Notes: generated from the sequence alone by a model not told the origin. Shown: positions 1 to 8,517, counted from the first letter of the stretch. The stretch is 22,985 bases of DNA from Paulinella micropora (GCA_009731375.1 BJOX01000166.1:22582-45566); one strand, 5' to 3'. Program-made: numbers and translations.

Positions 1-192
1 GGCAAAGAGGCATGGATCCTATTGCATAGGCAGGTAGTGCAAAGCTGCAATGCTAAGGCCCCTAAGGAAGTGCTGCAGGGTGCTGACGCCCACAAACAAT
101 ATGTACATCGCGAAAATGTATTAGGGATACAGCTTAAGGATAGAGAGGTGCCCCCCTTTATACTAGTGGGAAGAGATAGCAGAGTGGAATGA
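1..192 (+). pseudogene. Open frame before gag, possible gag N-terminal part in a shifted frame
   Basis: Frame 1 is open from the window edge to a TGA at 190-192 (63 codons). The next frame becomes open at 167 and carries the long gag frame. The two frames overlap by about 25 bases, so a one-base indel near 185 could join them, which would make this the N-terminal part of the same Gag. I see no motif in it. It could equally be non-coding leader that happens to be open. Confidence 0.4.
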
Positions 193-1546
193 CTGGGCTG
201 ACTTGGACGAAGAAGTAGTAAAGGAATACTTCGAGGACAAAGCCAAGGGTTCTACTCGCCTGTGGCCCATGCCCAACCCCAAACCGGAAGCTCCAAACCT
301 TGAGGAGGCGTTAGGGGTAGAGGAAGACAAGGAAACCCCAGTCAAGCGTTACAAACCGGTTTTTGGCAGTCCGAAAGATAAACCAACCACTGAGACTGAA
401 GAGGGAAAGGAGGAGGAGGAAGATGAAGACAGGCACACCTCTGACCTCTACTCTAGTGGGTGTGCTAGCACTGACAAACCTAGGCTGTCAACTGGCAAGG
501 GCTCAGAATTAGAGGGCGACAGCAAGAGTGGGGCCTCCCGAGGACAGACGGACCCCTCTAAGGCCAAAACCCCACTAGGGGGTGCTGATCGTGCTGTTGC
601 ACTGACACGACAGGTGATAGCCTATGACGCTAGTGTACTTGCTGAGATGAGCAAGCAAAAGGAGAGGGTGTTCAATATCATCTATGACATGCTCGGGGTT
701 GAAGCGAAGAGCCTGGTGCGTGACTTAGCTGATCCGGAGAAGCTGACCTTTGGCCAAAACCCTAAAGCACTGTGGGACAGACTGCTAGCCCGGTACAAGA
801 AAGCCGACCGCTCCGATGTTCAGGACAAGGTGAAGGAACTGAATGACTTCCTCTTTACGAGTAAGCAACAGTACGTCGGTCAGTGTGTAGACTTGAACGC
901 TAGGAGAGACTGGTTGGCTGATTATGGCCAAGCCCCAACCGATGACCGAATGCAGCAAATAGTGAAGGATGCGTTAGTGGGCCCAAAGCAATCTGACTCT
1001 AGGGTGAAGAAAGCTTGGCAAGTCTGGGTTGAAATGGCTGAACTGAACCGTAAGCAGTTCAAGTGGGACTTTGCCTCCTGGTGGAGGTTCGTGCAAGATC
1101 GTGCCCTGGAGCTAGACAAGAAGTTTGACCGGGCCAAAGTGACTAGTTCCACAGAGAAAGGTTTGGCAGCTCGCAAGGCCGGAAAAGGGAAACCCAAGGA
1201 CGAGTGCTGGCTCTTCAGCAAGGAAGGCAAATGCACTCGTGGGGCCTCCTGCCGCTACCTCCATGTTGGAGGGAAGGTGAGAGGGGTGTGTTTCTTGTGG
1301 GACAAACAGGGGGAGTGTAGATGGGCCGACAAATGTAGGTTTGAGCATGACCCCACTAAAGCCAAGAAGACCCCTACCAAACCGGCAGACACCCCCAAGG
1401 GGGAGAAAGGCAAGAAGAGTGAGAAGAGCAAGGGGCCAAAGTGCTTTAACTGCTTTGAAAAGGGGCACATCGCCGGGAAGTGCAGCAAGAAGTGCCGGTT
1501 GTGCGGGGGCAAGCACAAGTTGAGCAAGTGCCCGGACAAAAGCTGA
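167..1546 (+). CDS. Gag with two CCCH fingers and two zinc knuckles
   Basis: This is the structural and nucleic-acid-binding protein of element 1. The frame opens at 167 without an ATG, so the true start is probably upstream in a shifted frame; residue numbers here count the TTG at 203 as 1. An acidic, Lys-rich N-terminal third (residues 53-80 very acidic) precedes a helical, Trp-rich region (about 135-310) like the Copia/UBN2 gag domain. Two canonical CX8CX5CX3H fingers follow (C335-C344-C350-H354 and C363-C372-C378-H382), then a Lys-rich linker. Next come a canonical CX2CX4HX4C knuckle (C414, C417, H422, C427) and a shortened CX2CX3HX4C knuckle (C431, C434, H438, C443). The frame ends at TGA 1544-1546, and the same frame stays open for a further 900 bases. 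Confidence 0.85.
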   Translation, partial: WEEIAEWNDWADLDEEVVKEYFEDKAKGSTRLWPMPNPKPEAPNLEEALGVEEDKETPVKRYKPVFGSPKDKPTTETEEGKEEEEDEDRHTSDLYSSGCASTDKPRLSTGKGSELEGDSKSGASRGQTDPSKAKTPLGGADRAVALTRQVIAYDASVLAEMSKQKERVFNIIYDMLGVEAKSLVRDLADPEKLTFGQNPKALWDRLLARYKKADRSDVQDKVKELNDFLFTSKQQYVGQCVDLNARRDWLADYGQAPTDDRMQQIVKDALVGPKQSDSRVKKAWQVWVEMAELNRKQFKWDFASWWRFVQDRALELDKKFDRAKVTSSTEKGLAARKAGKGKPKDECWLFSKEGKCTRGASCRYLHVGGKVRGVCFLWDKQGECRWADKCRFEHDPTKAKKTPTKPADTPKGEKGKKSEKSKGPKCFNCFEKGHIAGKCSKKCRLCGGKHKLSKCPDKS

Positions 1547-2518
1547 AAGGAGAAGGGCGAGGCAGCAAAAGGCTCAAAAGGGGGGAGTGATAGGGATGAC
1601 TCCGAGGATGAGGAGCCGGGCGTAGCCTTAGCTCAGATGGTAAAGTTCCTAACCGGCAAGTCGAAAGACAAAGCCCTCATGGCTAAACCCGGGGGTGCCA
1701 ACCTTCCCGAGCCGATCATACCACCGGAGGACGAGAACAGTCTTGAGATCTTGCTTGAGGATGATGCCGACATAGATAAGATGAATGAGGGGCGATGCCA
1801 TGGCGTAGCGGAAGGAAAGCGCCGGTGCGTAGCCCGGTTGAAGGACCTTGAGTCTCCCTTCAACAGCCTTAGGATTAAGGCAGCCACCCTCATCGACAGC
1901 AACTATTGCGTTGAGCATCAGTACCAGCGAGCCAAGCAAGAGAGAGAAAAGGCCTTGCGCCGGTGGGCAGCCGACATAGCACGAAGGGATCATCTGGCTT
2001 TAATGTGCGAGATGGGAGAACGGGGGTTGGAAGCCCAAATCAAAAGTGGGAGTCATCCCCTAATGGTTCAGGCCATAGTGAGACACGAAGCCGCGAAGCG
2101 GGGTATCCCGTGGAACCGGTCCCTCTTGCCCATCATCCACTATGCAAAGCCCCGTGAACCCGGACAGTTCACCGAATGGGTCATTAGCCGACAACCGGTA
2201 ACATGGGAGGCGTCGGGTGTACCCTCATGGCGGAAGGTGTACCGCCAGCATGAACCTCAGGCCGGTGCCCAAGCGAAGCATATGTACTTCAGAGGTGGGG
2301 TATCCCCCTCTCGTGGGGGAGTTGTGCCTCCGCCCGTAGCATCGGTGCCGGTACGCGCCCAAGAGGTGAAGGGTACTCCCCTCCGTCCGGTAGCACCCAA
2401 CCCCGTGGAGAGAGTAAGGGTAGACCTAGCGGGGCGAGCGGGCCGTCCGCGGTACCCGCTCCGAAGGTTGAGATTGGTTCAAAGGCCGAGCCTGCTGAGG
2501 CTGGTAGTGGTATCATGA
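1547..2518 (+). CDS. Post-gag domain in the gag frame, with a CxG..C..YCxxH zinc-binding-like motif
   Basis: This is in the same frame as gag and separated from it by the single TGA at 1544-1546; the first ATG is at 1637. An acidic stretch leads to a Cys/His cluster at residues 54, 64, 91 and 94 from that ATG (RCHG, RRC, YCVEH). The pattern recalls small C...C...YCxxH modules, presumably zinc-binding, found in many mobile-element and phage proteins. A basic helical stretch follows. The last 25 or so codons before the TGA at 2516-2518 look like a frameshifted tail, because the Pro/Ala/Glu-type linker continues in frame 1 from about 2445. I cannot assign a function; it lies where some Copia elements carry an extra domain between gag and protease. 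Confidence 0.6.
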   Translation, partial: KEKGEAAKGSKGGSDRDDSEDEEPGVALAQMVKFLTGKSKDKALMAKPGGANLPEPIIPPEDENSLEILLEDDADIDKMNEGRCHGVAEGKRRCVARLKDLESPFNSLRIKAATLIDSNYCVEHQYQRAKQEREKALRRWAADIARRDHLALMCEMGERGLEAQIKSGSHPLMVQAIVRHEAAKRGIPWNRSLLPIIHYAKPREPGQFTEWVISRQPVTWEASGVPSWRKVYRQHEPQAGAQAKHMYFRGGVSPSRGGVVPPPVASVPVRAQEVKGTPLRPVAPNPVERVRVDLAGRAGRPRYPLRRLRLVQRPSLLRLVVVS

Positions 2519-2972
2519 GCCAAAACCTGAAATCTTTACTCAAAGCAAAAAGGAAAAAGGTACATGGGGTGAAGGTGAGGCCCGGCCCGGAGGACTACCA
2601 ACCCGATGGTTTGTGGAAGATGAGCCCCCGGAGATGCAGCCTGATGCCGATCCTTCATCGGAATCCGACGGGGAGGGGGAGCGTGAAGATGAAGAGTCCC
2701 CGGCTAGAGATGGAGACGTGGGTAGAGCTCCGATAAGGGAGCCGTCCCCCATAGGCCCCGACCCTAGTGTTGATGCAGACCCAGGTAGTGGGGATGCTAC
2801 CGCCGGGACCGATAGCAATCCGGTGACTACGCCCTCCACCAGCCCAAGCAATAGGCGTAGGTCAGTGGGCGCTCGTGCGTTTGGCTTCCTTGACACGGTC
2901 CGAGCGTCCGTGAGTGGGATGCCCTGGTTGCGTCCCATGCTAAGACGGTACCCCCTGCAGACCGAAAGGTGA
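2445..2972 (+). pseudogene. Acidic/Pro-Ser-rich linker between gag region and protease, split over three frames
   Basis: Coherent low-complexity coding sense (Asp/Glu/Ser/Pro/Gly-rich, e.g. the stretch SESDGEGEREDEESPARD) runs from frame 1 (to about 2605) to frame 3 (about 2590-2970) and then to frame 2 at about 2930. At least three indels are therefore needed. No domain is recognised. It ends directly before the protease-bearing frame that begins at 2969. Confidence 0.55.
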
Positions 2973-3706
2973 CTTCCCTGTTGCCCCGTACTACTAGTAC
3001 CGGTCCGTCTACGGCCCCCTCAGCCTTAGCTGAGCCTGATAGTCCTACCCGACTAGGTACCGGAGAGCGAGAGAGTCGACTCCGAGCCGTGGCAGAGCAG
3101 CAAGAGGAGATGCGCCGGTTGCACCGTCCGGCGTTGAGCGGTGAGGAAGAAAAAGATGAAGCTGACTTCCGGAACAGGTGGGGAGAGTGGACTAGGCTGT
3201 TGTACGACTGGGCGCAGGGGACTGAGTATCCCATGAACAAGCCTAGGTGGCCGAGACATTGGGCCGTAGAAGGAGCAGCAGCAAATAGTGCCGCCGGGTT
3301 TCAACCTCGTACTAGGCCGTTCAGAGTCCGAGAAAGGGTGGTAGGTGGTGAGAGCGTACTAGAGAAGGAATACGCAAGTTTGCCGGAAGCCGAGGGAGAA
3401 GCTGACCCGGTTGACGACCTAGTTCGTTTCATGACCGAACGCGGATGGATGGCTAAGGGTATTCGGCTAGCAGAACAAGCCCTCCTAGGACGGAGTGCGG
3501 ACAAAGACCCCATGTTCGATTCAGGAGCTACGTTGCACTTTGTGCCGGCCGGAGCTGAACAACGCTTGTTCAACATTCAGCGAGGGATGAAACGGGTAGA
3601 TACGGCCAACGGGGAGACCACCGTGACTAAGAAGGGCTCATTAGACATGACGACCGTGAACGGAAAGGGGGAAAAGAACAGGTTACATCTAGGTAGTGTG
3701 GGTTAG
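2969..3706 (+). pseudogene. Copia aspartic protease region
   Basis: The catalytic motif FDSGATLHF is at residues 183-191 (Asp184 at 3518-3520), the Copia-type D-S/T-G-A active site that processes the polyprotein. About 180 residues of Arg/Glu-rich sequence precede it. After the motif the sequence continues as a protease C-terminal half, but the frame ends at TAG 3704-3706. The expected next segment, an L-x-VP-x-I-D-E-x-F-type strand followed by SGHQL, continues in frame 3 from about 3696, which marks an indel near 3695-3706. The fragment is probably inactive in this copy. Confidence 0.8.
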
Positions 3707-4334
3707 CCCCAACATAGATGAAACCTTTTTCTCTGGGCATCAGCTAGCTAAGGAAGGTTACAGTGTAGTTCTCAACAAGAAGGGAGAGGGATACATCACT
3801 AAGGCCCGGCTACCGGACATTTCCCCAGAGCTTAAGGCCGGGGTCCTTTACCTAGACGCCAAGGACAAGGTGTGGCGTTTTGTGACGTCCACAAACCAAG
3901 AGCTGGCGGCAGATAAGATTGAGGCTAGAGCTTTCTTTAGAAAGGAGATGGCTAAGGTCACGGAGTTGACTAGTGAACAACATCATCAGAAGTTCGGAGG
4001 GCCCGGAAGCGGCATGCAGCGCCTCATCAGTGAAGCGTACGGAATCAAGATAGTGGGTGACAAAACCCATGAGCAAGCGGTAAAAGAGTGTAAGGAGTGC
4101 CCGGCCGCCAAAGGGGGGAAAGTGAACCACCCGGCAAGCAACCAGTTGACACAGGTAGGGAAGTTCGAAGCTGTGGCGTTCGACAAGTCCGGGTGCCTAC
4201 GCAAACCCCTCTATGGGGGGTTTTGGTACGGCATGGTGGGAATCGAGGCTAACACCGGGTATGCATTTGGCCTCCTTCTAAAGGATGGCACCGCGGCACC
4301 ACAAGTGCGTTTCATGCGGGAATGCATTCCGTGA
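3696..4334 (+). pseudogene. Protease end, pre-integrase zinc domain and start of integrase core
   Basis: The first about 50 residues finish the protease-to-integrase transition (SGHQLAKEGYSVVL, the equivalent of the Copia LLSVSQL segment). A pre-integrase HHCC-type zinc domain follows, with His96/97 and the CKEC pair at 132-135 followed by an AAKGGK motif. The integrase core begins at about 155 and has its first catalytic Asp in AFDKSG (Asp163), then the FWYGMVGIEANTGYAFG strand. The frame ends at TGA 4332-4334; the core continues in frame 1 after an indel around 4290-4335. Confidence 0.8.
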
Positions 4335-4755
4335 GACGCAAAGCGGCAAGAAGGTGAAGGAAGTGCGGGTAGACGGTGAGCATATATCAGCTGACTTCAA
4401 GGAGCTAGTCCGGGACACGGGAGTGAGGAAGAGGATCAACACCCTTAACGAACACAACAAAAACGCCTATGCCGAAGTGTCCCAACGTGACTTTTGGCGC
4501 AAAGCGCGTCATAACCTAGTTAGGGCTCAGCTACCCTATGAACTCTTGGGATATGCGTGGCAGCACGCTATCCTCTTGCACAACCTTTCCCCGAAACGAT
4601 CCGGTGGTGAGGTCCTGATGTTTGAGCTGATGCCCCGTGAACGCAAGGTAAATTGGATAGCTTACCTTCATCCTTTTGGGTGTCTATGCCACATGGTCAT
4701 CGAGGGCAGGTTAGGACACGACGAGAGAGCCGGACGCACATGGCCGCCTGGTTAG
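4285..4755 (+). pseudogene. Copia integrase catalytic core, second half
   Basis: This carries the second catalytic Asp in VRVDGEH (Asp30, 4372-4374), two residues shorter than the usual R-x-D-N-G-G-E-F motif. It also has the catalytic Glu in NAYAEVSQRDFWRKARHNL (Glu64), matching the N-G-x-A-E-R-x-N-R-x-L pattern of Copia integrases. An LHPFGCLCH motif starts the region after the core. The first about 15 residues are a shadow of the previous frame, and the frame stops at 4753-4755. Function: insertion of the cDNA into the genome. Confidence 0.8.
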
Positions 4756-5190
4756 GGCTGAGTTTGGAGTACTCCGCACACTTGATCCTGTGTGAGGGTA
4801 GAGTGTTCCCATGGCGAAACGTCAGGAACTTTGACGACAATCAGCCGGCCTGGCCCCTGTTGCAACCTTTCTGGGAGAAGAAGGGACTGAGCTTGGAACC
4901 GTTCAAGGGAGACCCGTTAGTGGAAGACGCCGACCTTGAGCAGCCGTTTGTCCCAAAGCCCAGGGTGGGAGGGACCGACCCCGGGGGAGGCAAGAAGACG
5001 CGGATCAGGGGGAGCTTGACAGCTCTGATTCCGACGGCGAAGTGGAGGAAGCGACCTCTGAACAGGAAGCAGTGAAAGCCGAGAAAGAGGCTCCCGAGCC
5101 CGACCCGGAAACAATAGGGGTTGAAGGGAAGGTGGGTGGAGACCCCAGCCACTCAGTGGGGCTGGGCTTGGGCCAAGAAGACCTATGAGG
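4653..5190 (+). pseudogene. Integrase C-terminal region and acidic linker to RT
   Basis: Frame 3 from about 4735 (THMAAWLGLSLEYSAHLI) matches the position of the Copia segment K-x-R-G-x-x-G-x-F-L-G-Y after the integrase core. At about 4994 the coding sense moves to frame 2, a strongly acidic stretch (SSDSDGEVEEATSEQEAV) that runs to about 5190, then returns to frame 3. Two more indels are therefore implied. Acidic linkers of this kind are usual between integrase and RT in Copia polyproteins. Confidence 0.65.
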
Positions 5191-5707
5191 TGGGTTTTCG
5201 GGACAAGGTTCGACGAGGTCAGGTGCAAGACGTGAGTGAACCCATATGGGTTAAGAAGCAGAAGAAGAACGGACCAGCCCACTGGGTAAAGTTTGAGGAT
5301 GACGACCTCCCAGACCGTATGTTGGACTCGGAGATCCTCAAGTACCTTGCCGATGGTCCGGAGACCGCACATGCCGCCACGTTCACTAGACCGGTGAGTG
5401 AGAAGCAAGCCGACGAGCTAGGGTACTGGGACGACGCTCGAGTCGAGGAGATGGCCACGCTCTGGGAGAAAGGTTGCTTCCGGAGAGTCCGAGCCAATGG
5501 GAGAAAGGTTGCTTCCGGAGAGTCCGAGCCAACTTAGTAGACACGAAAGACCTTTTTGAAGGGCGGTTCGTTGATGCCACCAAAGAGGCAGGGGGAGAGA
5601 TCCTAAAGTTCAAAAGCAGATGGACGGCCAAGGGGTTTTCCATGATACAGGGATGTGCCATTTTGGGAAACGGGACTTCCCAACCCCGTGTGCTCTTACC
5701 ATCTTGA
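5121..5707 (+). pseudogene. Reverse transcriptase N-terminal part, broken by a 35-bp tandem duplication
   Basis: The RVT_2-type RT begins in the stretch EEMATLWEKGCFRRV (frame 3) and continues as FEGRFVDATKEAGG...KSRWTAKGF, the Copia R-W-V-x-K-x-K...K-A-R-x-V-A-K-G-F segment, but in frame 2. The frame change is fully explained by two identical 35-bp copies at 5463-5497 and 5498-5532, since 35 is not a multiple of three. The frame-2 part ends at 5707; the RT goes on in frame 1 after a further indel at about 5650-5690. Confidence 0.85.
5463..5532 (+). repeat. Exact 35-bp tandem duplication inside the RT domain
   Basis: The copies at 5463-5497 and 5498-5532 are identical and directly adjacent (both start TGGGAGAAAGGTTGC and end GAGTCCGAGCCAA). 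The duplication repeats the residues WEKGCFRRVRAN and shifts the frame by two bases. Perfect identity suggests it is recent relative to the other lesions in the element. Confidence 0.97.
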
Positions 5708-6843
5708 TGCTTTTCGCCCTAACAGTGTTCTTTGGCTTAGTCTTGTCAAAGTGGGACGTTGGCACCGCATACACAGAGGCGTCTGCAGCTGAGCAGGGGT
5801 ATCGCCCCAGTTACATCGTTCCACCGTTTGGTTTAGAAGAGCCGGGGTATGTGTGGGAAATGCTTAAAGCCCTCTATGGCAGACCGGACGCGGGCCGCAA
5901 ATGGTGGCGGTACAAGCTAGTCCCGTTTTTAGAAAGTTTAGGCCTTACGGCTCATGTCGCTTTTCCTTGTTTCTTTTGGCGTTGGCTACCCGGTAAGGAT
6001 AAGCCTGACTTTGTGTTCGTACACGTCGACGACATGATGGGAGCGTTCAGTAGCAAGGAGGTGGAAGCAAAGTTCTTAGCCGCCGGTAAGAAGGCCTTTA
6101 GGGTCTTTAAGCAAGAGGCTCCGACCGGGGTGGTAGGCCTGAACATAGAAGACAAGGAAGACTGTCGGTTAGGCCGTACGATCAAGATCTCCCAGGAAGA
6201 TTTCATCAAAGAGGCAGTTGAGAAGCTCCAGTGCACCGGTTTAGCTACAGCCGATTCGCCGTGGTTGATGCCGGGGGTACGAGCCGGGAAGCAATCAGAA
6301 ATAGAGCAGTTCTCGCCGCAGCACATCGTAGGTGTCCTCTTATGGACACGCATCACTCGGCACGAGGTTTTGGGCCCATTAGGGGAAGTGGCCACCCATG
6401 CCTCCAAGCCTGAGTTGTTCAATTATCAGCAAGCCGAACAGGTCGTACGGTACCTTAATGGTACCCGATCTAAAGGCATTCGCTTCACCAAGGCGAACGG
6501 CACCCGCTTGATGTCCTGGGCGGACTCAAGTTGGAAGGGTACAGCCGAAGATCGCCGTGCCCACCTAGCGGGGTTTCATTTCTTTCTTGGTGGCTCGGTG
6601 CTACCATTCTGCCTTAAGCGGAACGTGTCCGTGGCGCTGCCCAGTGACGCGACCCTGAGAGCGCGAGTGGAGGCAAAGGCGAGCGCGACACAGGACGAGC
6701 TGGTGGCGACCGCGACCGGGTGTGGCGAGCTGGAGAAGGTGGCGGATGGCAAGTGTCTGATGCCGGCCGCGCCGGAGGCGTCCTCCTGCGAGGCGGAAGT
6801 CTACGCGATGGTGGAGGCATACCACGGCCAGGATAAAATCTAA
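5620..6843 (+). pseudogene. Copia reverse transcriptase catalytic part and RNase H N-terminal part
   Basis: This is the longest intact pol fragment (407 codons; the first about 15 are shadow). RT motif A is SKWDVGTAY (Asp46), followed by the Copia Pro-rich strand IVPPFGLEEPGYVWEMLKAL and the YGRPDAGRKWW equivalent of Y-G-L-K-Q-A-x-R-x-W. The active site FVFVHVDDMM has Asp137 and Asp138. RNase H begins at SWADSSWKG (Asp302), then GFHFFLGGSVLPF and SSCEAEVYAMVEA (Glu391/Glu393), the counterpart of the Copia S-S-x-E-A-E-Y motif. Between the VALPS strand and that motif lie about 45 extra residues (343-387) of very GC-rich DNA. The frame ends at TAA 6841-6843, just after an A4 run, where the sense moves to frame 2. 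Confidence 0.92.
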
Positions 6844-7234
6844 CTTTGTGCAGGGCATCGCTGGGGGACGGGTCGCAGACGCGCTGGGGCCGTACGGGTG
6901 GGGGCAGCCCCCCATCCTGTACGGCGACAACCAAGGCGCCCTGGACCTCGCAGATAAAAATGTGTTTTCTAGGAAGCTCAGGCACGTGGATCTGCGCTGC
7001 GCCATTGTCAACTAGAAGGTGGACGCGGGTCTAGTCGTCAACGAGAAGGTGGCGTCAGCGGACAATGTGGCCGACGTCAACACCAAGCCGTCGCGTGGGA
7101 GCCCTACCTCCGACTGGTGCGGCCCGTGGCGAGCGACAAGCTTCGTCTGCGGCGGGGTGGCGCGCGCAGTGGGACTTCCTTCAACGTTGGGACTTTCAAC
7201 CCGTGGACTCTGGATAGGACTCTGGATAGGGTAG
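6836..7234 (+). pseudogene. RNase H C-terminal part with in-frame TAG
   Basis: Frame 2 reads SNFVQGIAGG..., then ILYGDNQGALDLADKNVFSRK with the catalytic Asp of the Copia D-N-Q-x-A motif, then LRHVDLRCAIVN (the K-H-I-D-I-R equivalent). A TAG interrupts it at 7013-7015. After the stop the frame continues VDAGLVVNEKV...NVADVNTKPS, matching the Copia ending A-D-x-x-T-K. The frame closes at about 7234. Codon third positions here are mostly G or C, as in the preceding RNase H part. Confidence 0.85.
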
Positions 7235-7546
7235 AACTCTGGATAGAGTAGAACATTGGATTGGTACCCGATTGCAAGGGGATAGATTTTAGTAATTAGG
7301 GGACTAGATTGCCGAACTCCACAAGCTGTGGAGACGTAGGCTAGCGCATCTGCTTGCATTGTTAGTCATATATATTGTGCATGGTTGTGCTGATTGCGCT
7401 TTAGTTGTTAACAGTGTAGCTATATTGCCGAACTCCACAGGAGACGTAGGGTAGCTCACTTTGCGCTTGGCTTATTTGCGTACTACGTGACCTAGTTATT
7501 AGTTGCGCGTTGCATTGTGGACACTGACTCGTAAGGGAGTCTAATT
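7202..7546 (+). other. Non-coding stretch between pol and PPT, with short direct repeats and a hairpin
   Basis: ACTCTGGATAG recurs three times at about 7207-7247. A longer imperfect repeat, ATTGCCGAACTCCACA...GGAGACGTAGG, occurs at 7308-7345 and 7424-7455; the first copy has an extra 7-8 bases that create a perfect 7-bp stem (CTCCACA at 7317-7323 and TGTGGAG at 7327-7333, loop AGC). No gene is seen. Confidence 0.7.
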
Positions 7547-7556
7547 AAGGGGGAGC
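7547..7556 (+). promoter_or_regulatory. Polypurine tract (plus-strand primer) of element 1
   Basis: AAGGGGGAGC sits directly before the LTR start ATTGGACAATTAATTAG. The same 17 bases, TCTAATTAAGGGGGAGC, occur at the PPT of element 2 on the other strand (8392-8376). The 9-bp inverted repeat TCTAATTAA (7540-7548) and TTAATTAGA (7566-7574) flanks the PPT/LTR junction. Confidence 0.85.
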
Positions 7557-8110
7557 ATTGGACAATTAATTAGACACTTCCTCCTCAACTACGTTCGTAT
7601 TGCTATTTGGTACGTTAGCCTTATTCGTTACGGTTAGTAGTATTATTAGTTATTAATACAGTCATTTAGAGTACCTTTTCTGGTACTGGTGGCACTAGCT
7701 TTTTACCATTACCATTATTGCCCATATCAGGCCGTTTCGTGGATCATTTTCTGGAGGTACATCTTTTGTGTGACGTCGTCAGTTGGACTGGCGGGAATTG
7801 TTCAGTATTGTTAAATTCTTTTTTTACGTGGGAAGCAGTTGGCAGGTAGGAGGGGGACGCCCCGAGTTCCGGTCACCGTTTGCAGAAGTCGCGAGGGTTT
7901 TCTCCCAACGCCGACTGGTCCCCCCCGAGTGCCGGTTGTCGTTAAGAAGAAGTTGCGAGGCCCCCGTTTTCTCCGTTCAACCGCAGGTCAGAATTCTGAC
8001 ATCCTGCACCGAGTTTTTCTGACCGGATGCGTAACAGTGGCAACTATTGTACATTTTCGATCGTTACATGCGTCGCTGATAAAATTTTACAAAACTGTTT
8101 GTCTCTTAAC
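7557..8110 (+). mobile_element. 3' LTR of element 1 (right end undefined) and following non-coding DNA
   Basis: The start is fixed by the PPT. The beginning (ATTGGACAATTAATTAGA) and an internal 18-mer (TTTTCTGGTACTGGTGGC, 7676-7693) are shared with the LTRs of element 2 (reverse complements at 8250-8267 and 14025-14042), so the LTRs belong to related families. The LTR end cannot be placed because no second copy is in the window. A perfect 14-bp palindrome, GTCAGAATTCTGAC, lies at 7987-8000. I see no gene here. Confidence 0.6.
8104..8110. repeat. Target site duplication, left copy (TCTTAAC)
   Basis: TCTTAAC directly precedes the left LTR of element 2 and recurs directly after its right LTR at 14158-14164. 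Copia elements usually make 5-bp duplications, so two of the seven matching bases may be chance. Confidence 0.7.
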
Positions 8111-8375
8111 GTTGGGAAAATTGAAGGTCCGGGTAGGGAAACTAGCCTGTTAACCGGAGGCTCCGGGATCCCAGTGGTCTACTATCATTTTACTGAGTCA
8201 CACTGAGATTCAAAAGAACCACCTCAATATATGAACATAAAGGCAATTCGCCACCAGTACCAGAAAATATGGTAATACAGGAATAATTACTAAGTATTAA
8301 GTACATAGGATAGTGAAGCTACCGTGACTATACGGTTATGCTGTAGTGGACTAGGATCTAATTAACTTTCTCAAC
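8111..8375 (-). mobile_element. Element 2, 3' LTR
   Basis: 265 bp. It is bounded by the short inverted repeat GTTGGGAAA / TTTCTCAAC (plus-strand view). Compared with the right LTR it lacks about 24-30 bp near 8217 and 5-6 bp near 8300. It shares an 18-mer with the LTR of element 1. Confidence 0.88.
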
Positions 8376-8391
8376 GCTCCCCCTTAATTAG
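8376..8391 (-). promoter_or_regulatory. Polypurine tract of element 2
   Basis: On the minus strand CTAATTAAGGGGGAGC directly abuts the LTR start GTTGAGAAAG. As in element 1, TCTAATTAA and TTAATTAGA (plus-strand 8384-8392 and 8357-8365) form a 9-bp inverted repeat around the PPT/LTR junction. Confidence 0.85.
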
Positions 8392-8517
8392 AGCCTAGGA
8401 CATCTCAGCAAATACACAGCCCGACGCATGAGGAGAATAAAGAGCAAAACTATCCCCATCCCAAGTGCAACACTACCCAACACACAAGTCTCACCCTGTA
8501 CTCAGATGAACAAAATT

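Larger units (their letters stand above)
1..8110 (+). mobile_element. Ty1/Copia-type LTR retrotransposon, degenerate, 5' end outside window (element 1)
   Basis: The domain order gag, protease, integrase, reverse transcriptase, RNase H, polypurine tract, LTR start is the Copia (Pseudoviridae) order, with integrase before RT. The 5' LTR and primer binding site lie before base 1. The coding part changes frame about a dozen times and has in-frame stops at 1544-1546 (TGA) and 7013-7015 (TAG), so this copy cannot make a full polyprotein. The 3' LTR starts at 7557, and its right end is not defined because the only LTR copy in the window runs up to the insertion point of element 2 at about 8110. The host context is accessory, repeat-rich DNA upstream of the EF-G-like gene, which lies on the other strand. 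Confidence 0.9.
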
